Below, piece after piece: positions 31,385 to 40,883 of a stretch of DNA of 64,000 bases (the stretch's first letter is position 1; every line of letters starts with the position of its first letter). Position numbers and translations under genes: made by a program. The stretch is taken from assembly GCF_017916325.1 (NCBI RefSeq), contig NC_090161.1, positions 124,001 to 188,000 of the forward strand, in the 5' to 3' direction. This DNA is from Leishmania martiniquensis (Eukaryota > Euglenozoa > Kinetoplastea > Trypanosomatida > Trypanosomatidae). Under the pieces are notes generated by a model. That model was not told where the DNA came from and did not search any database. It saw only the letters and a program-made list of their open reading frames with translations.

Positions 31385-32941
31385 CCCAAAGGAACATGAA
31401 AGAATAGAGGAAAGAAGAGTAAATGACAGCTGATGTGTGCACGAGCGACGCGCGAGGAGAGGGGGAGATGGGTGTGTCGGGGGGGGCGACGGCACGGCGG
31501 TAAGAATGGCGTGAGTGCGCTACAAAAACCGATGAGAGCCTTCTGCGTTGCGCAGCAACGCACACGAAGGCGAGAGACCCCCTGCGAGGCGGTTCGGCAG
31601 AGAGCGACAGAAGGGGCGCCAAAAGAGGAGAAAAAAGAGGGAAAGGGAGATGCGGAAAGACAGCCGAACGAGATGAGATGTGCCGTGTGCGCCGTGCGCC
31701 TCTGTGCGGAGGGGAGGCGGTGAGCCAAACAGAGCAACACAAAATAAGAAAGGAGAAAACGTGAAAGAAGCAGCGCAGAGAGCTGAGGCACCCTCTCACA
31801 AGAGACAGACGACGGAGGGCCAGACGAGCAGACGGGAGGACGTGGCAAGGGTGGCCAGCACACGGGGAGAGAGGAAGGGAGCTGAGACGCAGGCACGCAG
31901 GCAAAGGCGCGGCCGTGGGCTGTGCTGCGTGGTCCTCCCCTAATGGCGGTGTCGAGACGAGGCTATATACGAAGAGACTGGTGAAGAAGAGGAAGAGAAG
32001 TGCGTGCCGTACGGAGGATAAGGGGAGGAGGAGAGGACGGGTACACCCACCCCTGTATGTGCGTGTCTCTATGAACAGAGAAGTCGCTCACACACTCCAC
32101 AACGTATCACCTCACCGCTCACTCACGCGGCGCCCATATCCTGCCGTATCCTGCGCTGCCCTCCGCCCTTGCCTTTGGGGAAAACTCACGTGTCTTGCCA
32201 GGCGCGGAGAGCGAATGGAGGAGGAGGAGGGGCACGCCTCACATGCCACAATGAGATTGACAAATGTTGCGGCGTGCGGGCCTCCACGAGAGAAGACGAA
32301 GTCCGCCACAGCTTCAGGGAAGCCGCTTGTCGGCAACGCCGTCTCTCCTCCTCGAGAAGGGTGCGAGCGCGATGCGGTGCTGCAGTGCGCGTGAGTTTCT
32401 GTGTGTGGAGATGGCGCACAGGAGCGGGGGGACACTCAGGGGAAAGAGGGATGGCAGAACAGCATAGCAGAGAGTGAAAGCGGTCCGCGAGGGGCGAGTA
32501 GATGAGCGGGAGCGGCAAAGGAGGTCGCTGATGGCACCCGCGCGCGCATAGGCACCTCCGAGGGAGGGGTGCTTTCGGGACTCGAAGCTCTTCGCGCGCA
32601 CACACACACACGCACACGTCTGTGTGTCCTGCGGGGCAACATCCGGCGGGTCGGTGCCGCGCCTGCGGACGTGCAGCTCACTCGCCTTGTCTTCTCGAGG
32701 ATGTGCGATCAAAGCAAAAATGCGCATGTCTATGGGTGCCCGCCGGTACACGTAATGTATGGCGGAGTGCACAACGCCGGCGGCCACTCTCTTCTTTTTT
32801 TGTTACTCGTGGCGGTTGGCAAGCAAGAGCGCAACGACACCTCTGGGGGAACGTTGCAGGAGGAGGCTTTGCCCCGGCTGCGCTCATGGAGACGCACGCA
32901 CACAGAGGCACCCCACCCCTCACTAGCGCTGTACGCTGCCC
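31385..32941. other. intergenic between the 1149-residue unknown and the large membrane protein
   Basis: No supported gene. The plus strand is strongly purine-rich at about 31590-31900, giving long coding-strand pyrimidine tracts upstream of 31384. (CA)n lies at about 32599-32620. Confidence 0.5.
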
Positions 32942-35900
32942 TCATACGGCTACCCCCTGAAGGCGGTGCTGCATCGCCACGAGGATCTGCGCCATTTCCG
33001 CCGCGCCAGCTTTGGTGCTCTCGTGCCGCCGCAGCTCGTCCAGTAAACGCAGCGCTGCCGCGGCACCTTGCAGAAGAAAGACACGGTGCACTGCCTCATA
33101 CAGCTCTGCACTCGTATACGAGGATGTTGCCGCTGCCACTGCGGCAGCCGGTGACAATGACGCGGGAGTTGGGCCAGAGGTGCGTGGGGCTGAGGGTGAA
33201 TCAACACCTGCGTGCGGCGCCGGCAATTCGGGGGAGCTGCACTGGACCGCCGGCCCGCTGAGGCGGGGTGCATCGTCCACAGATGCAGGTGCTGCAACGT
33301 GACCGGGCGTCGCTGCATGAAGAGTATTACCTCTATCAGGCAAGCAAAGCACTCTCGCATGCACCATAGACCGCACTGCAGGACTGCAGTAATCGAGCAG
33401 GCGGGTCGCCACCTCCGCCGAAATGCCGTACGCCTGCACAGCGCCCCACACAAAATCAAAGAGGGGCTGCAGCAAAAGGCCCCACACCTCCCACGTCGCT
33501 GGTGCCACCGACGATGGCGACTGTCGCGCAGCGCTCGCTACCACCGTCGGCGTCAAATGGGAGGCGCACGCCAGCAGTGCGGACACGTCGCCCACGGCCG
33601 CGATGTCCTCCATCGCCCGTCGGAGAAGTTGTGCGCACCCGTGCAAAAACGCGACGACCCGCATTGTCACCGGAACGCCGCCATCACGGGCAGCAAGGCC
33701 GGCCCTGCACCTGAGCAGGAGACCACTCATTCTTAGGGCAGTAGAGAAGCCGGCGAAGACGGCCACCGCGCCGGCTGTACTCACCTCATCTCCGCAGAAG
33801 CACGCGTGCAAAAAGGCGTGCAAAGCGTCGTGAAATGCCAACGTAGCCGACGAGTGGTACGAAGCGGCCCCGTCCGTATCGGCCCGACTACCACGGGGCG
33901 CATCAAGGGTATACACAGGAGAAGCGGCGCCGTGGTTGTACGGATAGTTCAATTCTAACAGTGCAGCCTCGAGCACCGTCTCCAGAGGCCACTCCTCCTC
34001 CGTAGTCACGACTGCAAACGATGGCGGCGATCGCATGCAAGATGGAGCGGTGGTGCCCTGCACCGCTGCTTTCCATGCACTGACCACATCATTGCCTCGC
34101 ATGAGACAAGCTTGCGGGAACAGCGCGCTCAGGGCGTGGGCGGTCCATTTCAGCGCCGACGCTGCCCGCGACACTTCAGCGGTGGCGGCACCTTCTCCTC
34201 TTCCCGCGACTCCGGTACTCTCGCTGGGGCAGAGCTGGAGCAGCGATGTGCACGATGGCCACACAGAGGGGAGGCACACCGTCGCTTTCCACGCCTGCCG
34301 AGCTTCGCCACTACTGCTGATGACGATGTACAGGGTATCACTCATCATCTCTGTCGTCAGCGTCGCGCCCGACGTGTTGGCGGCAGAAACGGCGCAGACG
34401 AGGCGCAGTCGATTCGACGGGAGGGTGAAGGATGGCGGCAGCGACGCAAGAATGGGGGAAGGGATAAGGGGCACCGGCAACAACGGCGAAATGGCCGCGT
34501 TGGTCGAAGCAAAAGCCGCCGTAGCGGTCGCCATCGCTGTAAGGGAGAGGAACAACACCCGTACCGGGACCTGCGAGCGCGCACAGTGGACGAAGCGATC
34601 GCCAATGGGTGAGGTGGCCGTCATCGAATGCATCGCTGAGGTCGCGTCCCACGACTCCGCCGCCCCCACCATGCTGTTGTGTCGGCAAAGTAACAAGAAA
34701 CCCGCATGGCCGCCGCACGCCACGTACTGCGCATCATGAAGGACGTGCGAGGGGTCGAGCTGCACCGCACTTGTGAGTGTGGGGCCGACGTCCTCGTGCT
34801 CCCCCATTGCACCGGTGCCTGTCGACATGCTCACCACGCGCAGCTGCGAGCCTGCTCTGAGCAGCCACACCTGTCGGTTAGGGCTCATGGCCAGCACTGA
34901 ACAGGCGCGATGCCGCCGCTGACGGCGGCGGCCCTCGCCCGACTCGAGCACGCCCGATAAAGCAACAGACGGCGCCTCCGTGAGCGCCAGCATCCTGGTG
35001 AACCTGGGAGAGTGGCGCCACTGATCGGCGAATCGCCACGGCGGTGCGACGAGAAGCGCGCCGCGACAGATGCCATCACAGGACCGAGAGGCCGGCATGG
35101 ATGCTGCGGCGGTGGATGCGTCGAGCTTCGAGCACAACAGATGAGCGCCAGCGCTGCACGTGTAGACGACGGCTAAAGAAAGGTTGTCTTTGCCCTCCAC
35201 AGCAGCACTTCCGCGCATCATGTCGGCCATCACACGCTCGAAAACCAGCGCGTGGCCTTCGCTTGAGTAGAGTACCAATTCCGCGGCAACGGAAAGGCAG
35301 CAAGACGCGCCGCGCGAAGGAAACCTGGGACGGCACCACGCCCCCGTCACACGGCAGCGCAGTAGGGACCGAAGGACGCGCTGTCGGGCGGACGCACCGA
35401 GAAGGCCGAGATGAAGGTGCAGCGGCTGCAGAGCGCCGCTTCTCTGCTCTACGTCATGCAGGGGCAAATAGTTTCCGCGCAGCGCCAGCGTCGCCGAGGC
35501 GCCTCCAGCCTTGTCCGCTGCACACACAGGTGTGGACTCGTCGCGGATGAACGTGTCATCCAGCAGCACGGCTGCGTCACCGCCTGGCATCAGGGCCACT
35601 CGCTGCACACTCTCACTGACGAGGCGAGCAGATGCGTGGTAAGTCATCCTATACCTTTTGTGCCTCCAGCCAACGGAGGGGCGCAGCAGTACGAGCGCGC
35701 GACGGCACCGCTGCGGAAATCGAACGAGAAGGGCAACAGTCGGCAGCCTCCTCGCCAAGCACGCCGTCGCCTCCAGAGTGGAGACACCAAGGCGATCCGC
35801 CGCGCAGCTGTCCACGCACGCGGAGCGACATCCCTGACATCCAACGCCGACACTCGATGACCTCGTGGCAACACCGTCAGCGCCCCCGGCACCCCTGCCC

Positions 35901-36391
35901 CGCAGGCTCCTGCTCCCCACCTTGCTGCCCGACGGCTCGCTTAGCAGGTTGGCAGCGTGCACGCAAGTGCTGCACGTGCTTACGTCCGTGGCGACAACAT
36001 CCGCAGGAGAGAGCGGCAGCTTGATGATTCCGTCCAGCAGCGCACAGATTTTTTGAGCGTTCTCGCAGGTGACGCGAGCGAATTGCGGTTTCGACTTCCC
36101 CTTCGCGACACCGTGGCAGCAGCCGAAGAGGTTAGCGAGCCCGTCCGATGCAAGAGAAGCCTGCACCTGAATGACGACGTCCAACGTGCACGTCACCGTC
36201 ACAGAGAGCCAAGCCGGAACGCGGGCGGCGGCGGCTTCTGCTGTGCTGGCAGGTGGTGCCAGCTCGCAGCAGCACGCAGCTGAAGCAGCGCAGAGCAACG
36301 TGGCATCTTTCAGTGATGGGTCGCCGGAAGCGACAGAAGCGAGCGCGCTAACAAGATCGCACGGGCTCTGTTCGACCGCGACCGTCTCCAT
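32942..36391 (-). CDS. large unknown protein, possible beta-propeller plus alpha-solenoid
   Basis: I do not recognise this 1149-residue protein. The middle (roughly residues 200-650) is rich in short hydrophobic strands separated by turns, such as RQVWLLRAGSQLRVVSMSTG and LSLAVVYTCSAGAHLLC, which is the texture of a degenerate WD-type propeller. The last third is helical, with Cys/Leu-rich helices, a disordered Pro/Ser linker and a final helical hairpin before the stop. That order is common in coat, nucleoporin and vesicle-tethering subunits, but no family motif was found, so this is structural inference only. There is no signal peptide and no membrane segment. The first in-frame ATG is at 36391. 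The frame is open 75 codons further, beginning with TTG and containing no other Met. Confidence 0.75.
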   Translation of the reverse strand: METVAVEQSPCDLVSALASVASGDPSLKDATLLCAASAACCCELAPPASTAEAAAARVPAWLSVTVTCTLDVVIQVQASLASDGLANLFGCCHGVAKGKSKPQFARVTCENAQKICALLDGIIKLPLSPADVVATDVSTCSTCVHAANLLSEPSGSKVGSRSLRGRGAGGADGVATRSSSVGVGCQGCRSACVDSCAADRLGVSTLEATACLARRLPTVALLVRFPQRCRRALVLLRPSVGWRHKRYRMTYHASARLVSESVQRVALMPGGDAAVLLDDTFIRDESTPVCAADKAGGASATLALRGNYLPLHDVEQRSGALQPLHLHLGLLGASARQRVLRSLLRCRVTGAWCRPRFPSRGASCCLSVAAELVLYSSEGHALVFERVMADMMRGSAAVEGKDNLSLAVVYTCSAGAHLLCSKLDASTAAASMPASRSCDGICRGALLVAPPWRFADQWRHSPRFTRMLALTEAPSVALSGVLESGEGRRRQRRHRACSVLAMSPNRQVWLLRAGSQLRVVSMSTGTGAMGEHEDVGPTLTSAVQLDPSHVLHDAQYVACGGHAGFLLLCRHNSMVGAAESWDATSAMHSMTATSPIGDRFVHCARSQVPVRVLFLSLTAMATATAAFASTNAAISPLLPVPLIPSPILASLPPSFTLPSNRLRLVCAVSAANTSGATLTTEMMSDTLYIVISSSGEARQAWKATVCLPSVWPSCTSLLQLCPSESTGVAGRGEGAATAEVSRAASALKWTAHALSALFPQACLMRGNDVVSAWKAAVQGTTAPSCMRSPPSFAVVTTEEEWPLETVLEAALLELNYPYNHGAASPVYTLDAPRGSRADTDGAASYHSSATLAFHDALHAFLHACFCGDEVSTAGAVAVFAGFSTALRMSGLLLRCRAGLAARDGGVPVTMRVVAFLHGCAQLLRRAMEDIAAVGDVSALLACASHLTPTVVASAARQSPSSVAPATWEVWGLLLQPLFDFVWGAVQAYGISAEVATRLLDYCSPAVRSMVHARVLCLPDRGNTLHAATPGHVAAPASVDDAPRLSGPAVQCSSPELPAPHAGVDSPSAPRTSGPTPASLSPAAAVAAATSSYTSAELYEAVHRVFLLQGAAAALRLLDELRRHESTKAGAAEMAQILVAMQHRLQGVAV

Positions 36392-37982
36392 TTCGTTGGA
36401 GACCTTCAGCGGCACTTCTACATGCAAACTTGCATGAGAGGTGCCAACAGCGCCTCTGAGTGCCCAGGCAGGGGAGGGTTCTGTGATGACGGTGGTGGCA
36501 GCGTCGCTTAGATAGTGGCTATGTGGTGACGCGATACAAGAAGCTTGCACCCGTTCCGTGTATGTATGTGTGTGTCCGTGTCCGTGTCTGTGTCTGAGGA
36601 GCGAAGGCCGGTGCAAGCGGGGGACACATGTACATCATCAGAAGTGGAGGAAGAGATGAGAGGGCATTGAGTCCAGAGGGAGAGAGAAGTCGGCGTGCAA
36701 AACGCAGCGTCGCCTCGGCGTTATACGGATACGCGTCAGAGGCTGAGAGTGTCAGCTTTTACGTGCGTGCATGCATGCCGCCCCTTACGGCCGACGCCGA
36801 CGCAGCACAGCCGTAAGCACATGAAAAAAAAACCTATGACAAATGGAAGAGGGGAAAAAAATGCAGCGGCGGCCGCAGCCATCGGCGCAGCTACGCAGGG
36901 TGTTCGTGAGAAGGGGAGAAGAGAAGGTGAGGCAGTACAGGTGGGCCGAATACAGCACAGGAGATCGCAGCACACAGGTCGGTGCAGGGGACCCCGTACA
37001 CGCGCACACGTAATGCGCCCACTGACAGCTTCTGAGCGCCCGCTCGACACCTCCGGCGCGGAAGAAACGAGTTGAGCTCCACCGCCAATATCTCTCTCGC
37101 GCATCCTCCTCACTGACGGAAAGAAAGGCCTCCGCCATGTTTGCTTTCCATTATGCATGAGGATGCTGCTTGGCCTTAGTGTGTTTGTGTGTGATATTAT
37201 ACATGGGCGTAGAGCGGAGAGAGTGGGAGGGAGGGAGGAGGGGGCGCCATGCAGAGGTGGCCCCCATCGAATGAACGCGGGCGGAACGAGGGGAAGCAGC
37301 GGAGAGGGGACAACGAGAAAGACGTAAAGGCAATAGAGAGATCGCTCAGTCCTTCAGGAAGAAAGTGTTCAGCTGCTGGGCGACTCGGGGCGGCAAGCAC
37401 TCCCCCCTCCTCTCCTCCCTTCCTTAACCCACCCCCGCTCTTCCCCGTTCCACGTGTGACGCGCCCGCGTCGTCGCCGTCTATTCGCCCCCCTCCCCCGA
37501 CGGCGCACCAGCGAAACGCCCAAAAAGAGAAAGAATAAAATCGGCAGCGCTGCAGACACGTCATGAGGAAGGGGAGGACAGCACCAACCCGCCGTGAAAA
37601 CGGCGGTGGGTACCGTCACTGGTGCAGCTGTCTGTTGTGGCTGCCGGGGAGGAGCGAACTAACAGCGAGGGGGGAAAAGGCGGGAGAGCGCAGCAAGGAT
37701 GAGGCGCAGGAGCGTGGTGACGACAGCTGAGACAGGGTGACTACGGAAGGTCGACAGAGCAGTAGATGAGAGCGCATGACGCGCAGTCCTCCGGCGCCTT
37801 TCACATCCGCCTTCAGTGGCAAGAAACAGAAGCCAGGACATTCGCACTGGCAGCGTGGGCAGGCCCTACCCCACACGATGCACTCTCACAAGGCGCCACC
37901 ACCGCCACCACCTCCGTTCCAGCTGCAGGATCCTCCCACCATCCCACTTCCGCAGACACTTGGCCATGCCTCCTACCGGCCG
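36392..37982. other. intergenic between the glycosyltransferase and the 1149-residue unknown
   Basis: No supported gene. A TG-rich imperfect repeat (TGTATG/GTGTCC units) lies at about 36560-36600. The plus strand is purine-rich at 36645-36690 and 37215-37340. Confidence 0.5.
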
Positions 37983-39758
37983 CTACGAGCCCACAGCCCG
38001 CAAAATGATATTCACGTCGTAGTTCTGCACGTCGAGGGTGTGCCGCCCAACGTCGCGCAGCCATTTCCGCAGTTCAGCTAGACGGCCCGTATCCACCACC
38101 CACGCATCCAGTGGCAGGCGTCGCTTACCACCAAACGCGTCGTCGCTGAACGGCTCCCTCCTTGTGTGAGGCTCCATGAGCTCCTTCATGGACTCCACTC
38201 CCCACTTCTGCTGCATATATGCGTACTGCACCCCGGCATAGAAAGCTTTGCGACAGTCGCGCTGTAGTGCCTGGCCCTCTGGGGATAGTGCCGGCCTCGC
38301 CGCTGCCTGGCGAAGCCCCGATCGCCTCTCCGCGTCGTCATTGTTGTCGCCAGCCGTACCGCGTTGATTGGTGCAATCAAGGTCGAAGGAGATGACCTGA
38401 TCGTTCATCGCTGGGTCACGGTCTTCGGCGAAGCCGAGTAGGTGGGCGCGCCAACGGTAGTCTGTGTCGTCGTAAAGAATAGGAAAGAAGTTCTCATCAA
38501 AGAAGCCGACCGTCAGCACAGCCAGGCGAGAGAGGAAGACGGTTGTGTACTCACCGTGGCTGTTGGCAAATATGAAGGAGGTGTGCCCCCGCATCAGCTC
38601 CACGCGCTTCGTAGGCACCATGTACCGAATGCGGTCCGGCAACAACGCGGACGTCACGACGACCGGTTTTCGGCCGCGCTCCTGCGGCAGCGGGGTTCCC
38701 GGCACAAGCGGCGCGCGCAAGCCGTAGGGCTGCTGGAGCAACGGCGTGTATTCGTTCGGCTCCGCCACCACCTCCTTCGCCAGAGTTTCAATGACCTCCA
38801 TGTCCTTCGCCGTCCTCTTGTAGGCTCTTGCAAGAGTCTGCTCGAGCGACGATGAGAGGAAGCGCACGTCGTTATGCAGAATGTGCACAAAAGGCACCTC
38901 TGAAAACGGATGGCCCAGCGCCTCACGCAGACCGGCATTGACGGCACCGGCGAAGCCGATGTTGTCGAGAAACTGGAGAACCGTCAGTCGGGTCGTAAAG
39001 GCGAACACGCGACGCAGCAACCCGAAAAACGGGGTCACCTCAGGTGTGTCACCGTTCTGTGCAAGTACGATATGGCGGTAGGGCACCGTCAAGTTGCAGA
39101 TCAGCGCCTTGAGGTCCTGTGTGTTTTCCAGTGTGACAGAAATGAGACAAGGCGCATACCTCTCGGAGGCGATGTCGTCCCGCGCCGCTTCGGCTCCTGT
39201 GTCGGGGCTGACAGAGAGAAGGGCGCCGAGACAGCGGGCGAACTCGATAAACGATATGCGGCGCTCCAGCGGACGAAGCGGGAAGACGTCAAGAGCGTCG
39301 AGTTGGGCAAGCTCTGCGGCGTATCTAACATGTAGCTCGCCTTCGCCGCGTTGGCGTCCGTCAGTGTGCTGCGCGGCGCCGGAGTTGGTGTATGTGATCC
39401 CCGTAGAGGCCTCACCTGCCGTACGCGCGGTAGTGCCTCCCTCGTCCAGCGCCGAATTCAGCGATGGAGCTCCGGCGGCGCTCGCAGTTAGAGCACTCGG
39501 AGAGGAGACGAAGACGGCGTGAAGGGAGTTGGACCCCACCGGCATCCCTTGTTCGATCCATCGCGGGGAGCGCGACGAAAGGGGCTCTGGCGCCCGTGAA
39601 ACCGCAGGCCTTGCAGCATCACTCTTTAAGGCGCGGGGCAGCACGAAGAGGCCCACAAGGAGGCACACCAGCGTGAGCGCGCTGGCCAGCAGAATCAGTC
39701 GCCGAAGGGGATTCCTGAAACGCGGGCGGTGACGGAAGGGTTTCAGCCTACTGCGCAT
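37983..39758 (-). CDS. type II membrane glycosyltransferase, GT2-like
   Basis: A protein of 591 residues with a short basic cytosolic tail, one membrane anchor at about 20-40 (RLILLASALTLVCLLVGLFV), a disordered stem to about 150 and a luminal GT-A domain. GT2 landmarks are visible. LISVTLENTQDLKALI is the first strand and helix. NIGFAGAVNAG (266-276) matches the N-x-G-x-A-x-A-x-N-x-G motif, and HNDV (295-298) takes the DxD metal position. FFDENFFPILYDDTDYRWRAHLLGF matches the acceptor/catalytic segment (FDE.FF...D.D...R....G) of rhamnosyl/galactosyl-type GT2 enzymes. It should act in the Golgi on surface glycoconjugates; donor and acceptor are unknown. The start is ATG 39758, about 66 bases after a good acceptor AG (39825-39826). 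Confidence 0.72.
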   Translation of the reverse strand: MRSRLKPFRHRPRFRNPLRRLILLASALTLVCLLVGLFVLPRALKSDAARPAVSRAPEPLSSRSPRWIEQGMPVGSNSLHAVFVSSPSALTASAAGAPSLNSALDEGGTTARTAGEASTGITYTNSGAAQHTDGRQRGEGELHVRYAAELAQLDALDVFPLRPLERRISFIEFARCLGALLSVSPDTGAEAARDDIASERYAPCLISVTLENTQDLKALICNLTVPYRHIVLAQNGDTPEVTPFFGLLRRVFAFTTRLTVLQFLDNIGFAGAVNAGLREALGHPFSEVPFVHILHNDVRFLSSSLEQTLARAYKRTAKDMEVIETLAKEVVAEPNEYTPLLQQPYGLRAPLVPGTPLPQERGRKPVVVTSALLPDRIRYMVPTKRVELMRGHTSFIFANSHGEYTTVFLSRLAVLTVGFFDENFFPILYDDTDYRWRAHLLGFAEDRDPAMNDQVISFDLDCTNQRGTAGDNNDDAERRSGLRQAAARPALSPEGQALQRDCRKAFYAGVQYAYMQQKWGVESMKELMEPHTRREPFSDDAFGGKRRLPLDAWVVDTGRLAELRKWLRDVGRHTLDVQNYDVNIILRAVGS

Positions 39759-40883
39759 GGCCGCCCTCGGACAGATGCCGAGACGCGCACGCCCGCCTTG
39801 AAGCTGTGTGTGGTAGGCGTCCCTCTCAACGCCGAAAATGAGGGGAAGAAGAGGCGCAGCAGAGAGTGTGCATGCTGCACCAGTTGGGAAGAAAAAGAGG
39901 AGCAGCGAGCGCGGGGGGGCAGTGGCGAGACGGGTGCACGTCATGAAGACGAGAGTGAGCAATGAGGAGCGGGAGAGGGGCATGGGAGGGTACTTCTGGG
40001 CGACGAGGGGCCGTGCAGGTGCGCACCTACAGCGGATAGCGCCGAATCTGAGCGGCAGCGCGAATAGGAAGAAAAACAAAAAAAACGGAAGGCGCTCCGC
40101 TCCCCTCAGCATGGCTTAGCCCACACGCACACAAGCATTTTTTTTGCTGCTGCTGTTGTTGTTGAGAAGCGTCATCTCCGCTGAGCAATGGAGTCGGTGC
40201 TTACGCCAAGTCGAATGAAACGGGAGAGCGAATAGGGCGGGCTCGTTATGCCGTCTCCACGCGTGGAACAAAGATGCGAGGCCTTAGTCTCTCGCACGCA
40301 CCCCTGCACGACGAGGCGCAAGCACACCGAGAAGGACGGGCATGGCGTACAACCTTAAGGGAGATTGAGAGAGACAGTGGTGGACGCTCTGTCTAATGAG
40401 CCGAGGACAGAAGAGGGAGGAGAAAAAAAATGGCAGGACAGAGAGGGAAAACAGCGGCAGAAACGCACAGACACAAAACGAGTCTCTCCATGCGCCAATG
40501 CGGCGGAACGGAGATGGGGGAGGGGTGTGTAGTGGGAAGGTTAGTGGTCGCTGTGGCCGGGGGGGGATCGGTGCACGCAACCGAGGGGGGCACGGGTGGC
40601 ATTGGGGCATCGATACCCAAAAAGAGGGCCGACTCTCGTGTGACCGGTGTGTATGCGTGTCTATAAGGAACGGAAGTTATATGGAAGAGCGGTTACGCGA
40701 TCGATTGACACCGAAATAGAGCTATGGACAGCATATTCTCATGCGCAGATGCGTGTGTGACAGCGGCGCCAGCCATCCCGGATGTGTGTGTGTGTGATTT
40801 GGGAGGGGGGGTCAGACGATTTGCGATCGCTTCGATACACAAAAAGCCGCGACGGCGAAGACTACTGAGGCGCGGCGGCACCT
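39759..40883. other. intergenic between the SPOUT-like protein and the glycosyltransferase
   Basis: No supported gene. A (CTG)n(TTG)n run lies at about 40146-40163 after a T-run, and the plus strand is purine-rich at about 40394-40470. Confidence 0.5.
39825..39826 (-). other. candidate spliced-leader acceptor AG for the glycosyltransferase
   Basis: The coding strand reads CTCTTCTTCCCCTCATTTTC followed by GGCGTTGAG. The acceptor lies inside the upstream-open frame, supporting ATG 39758 as the start. Confidence 0.45.
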
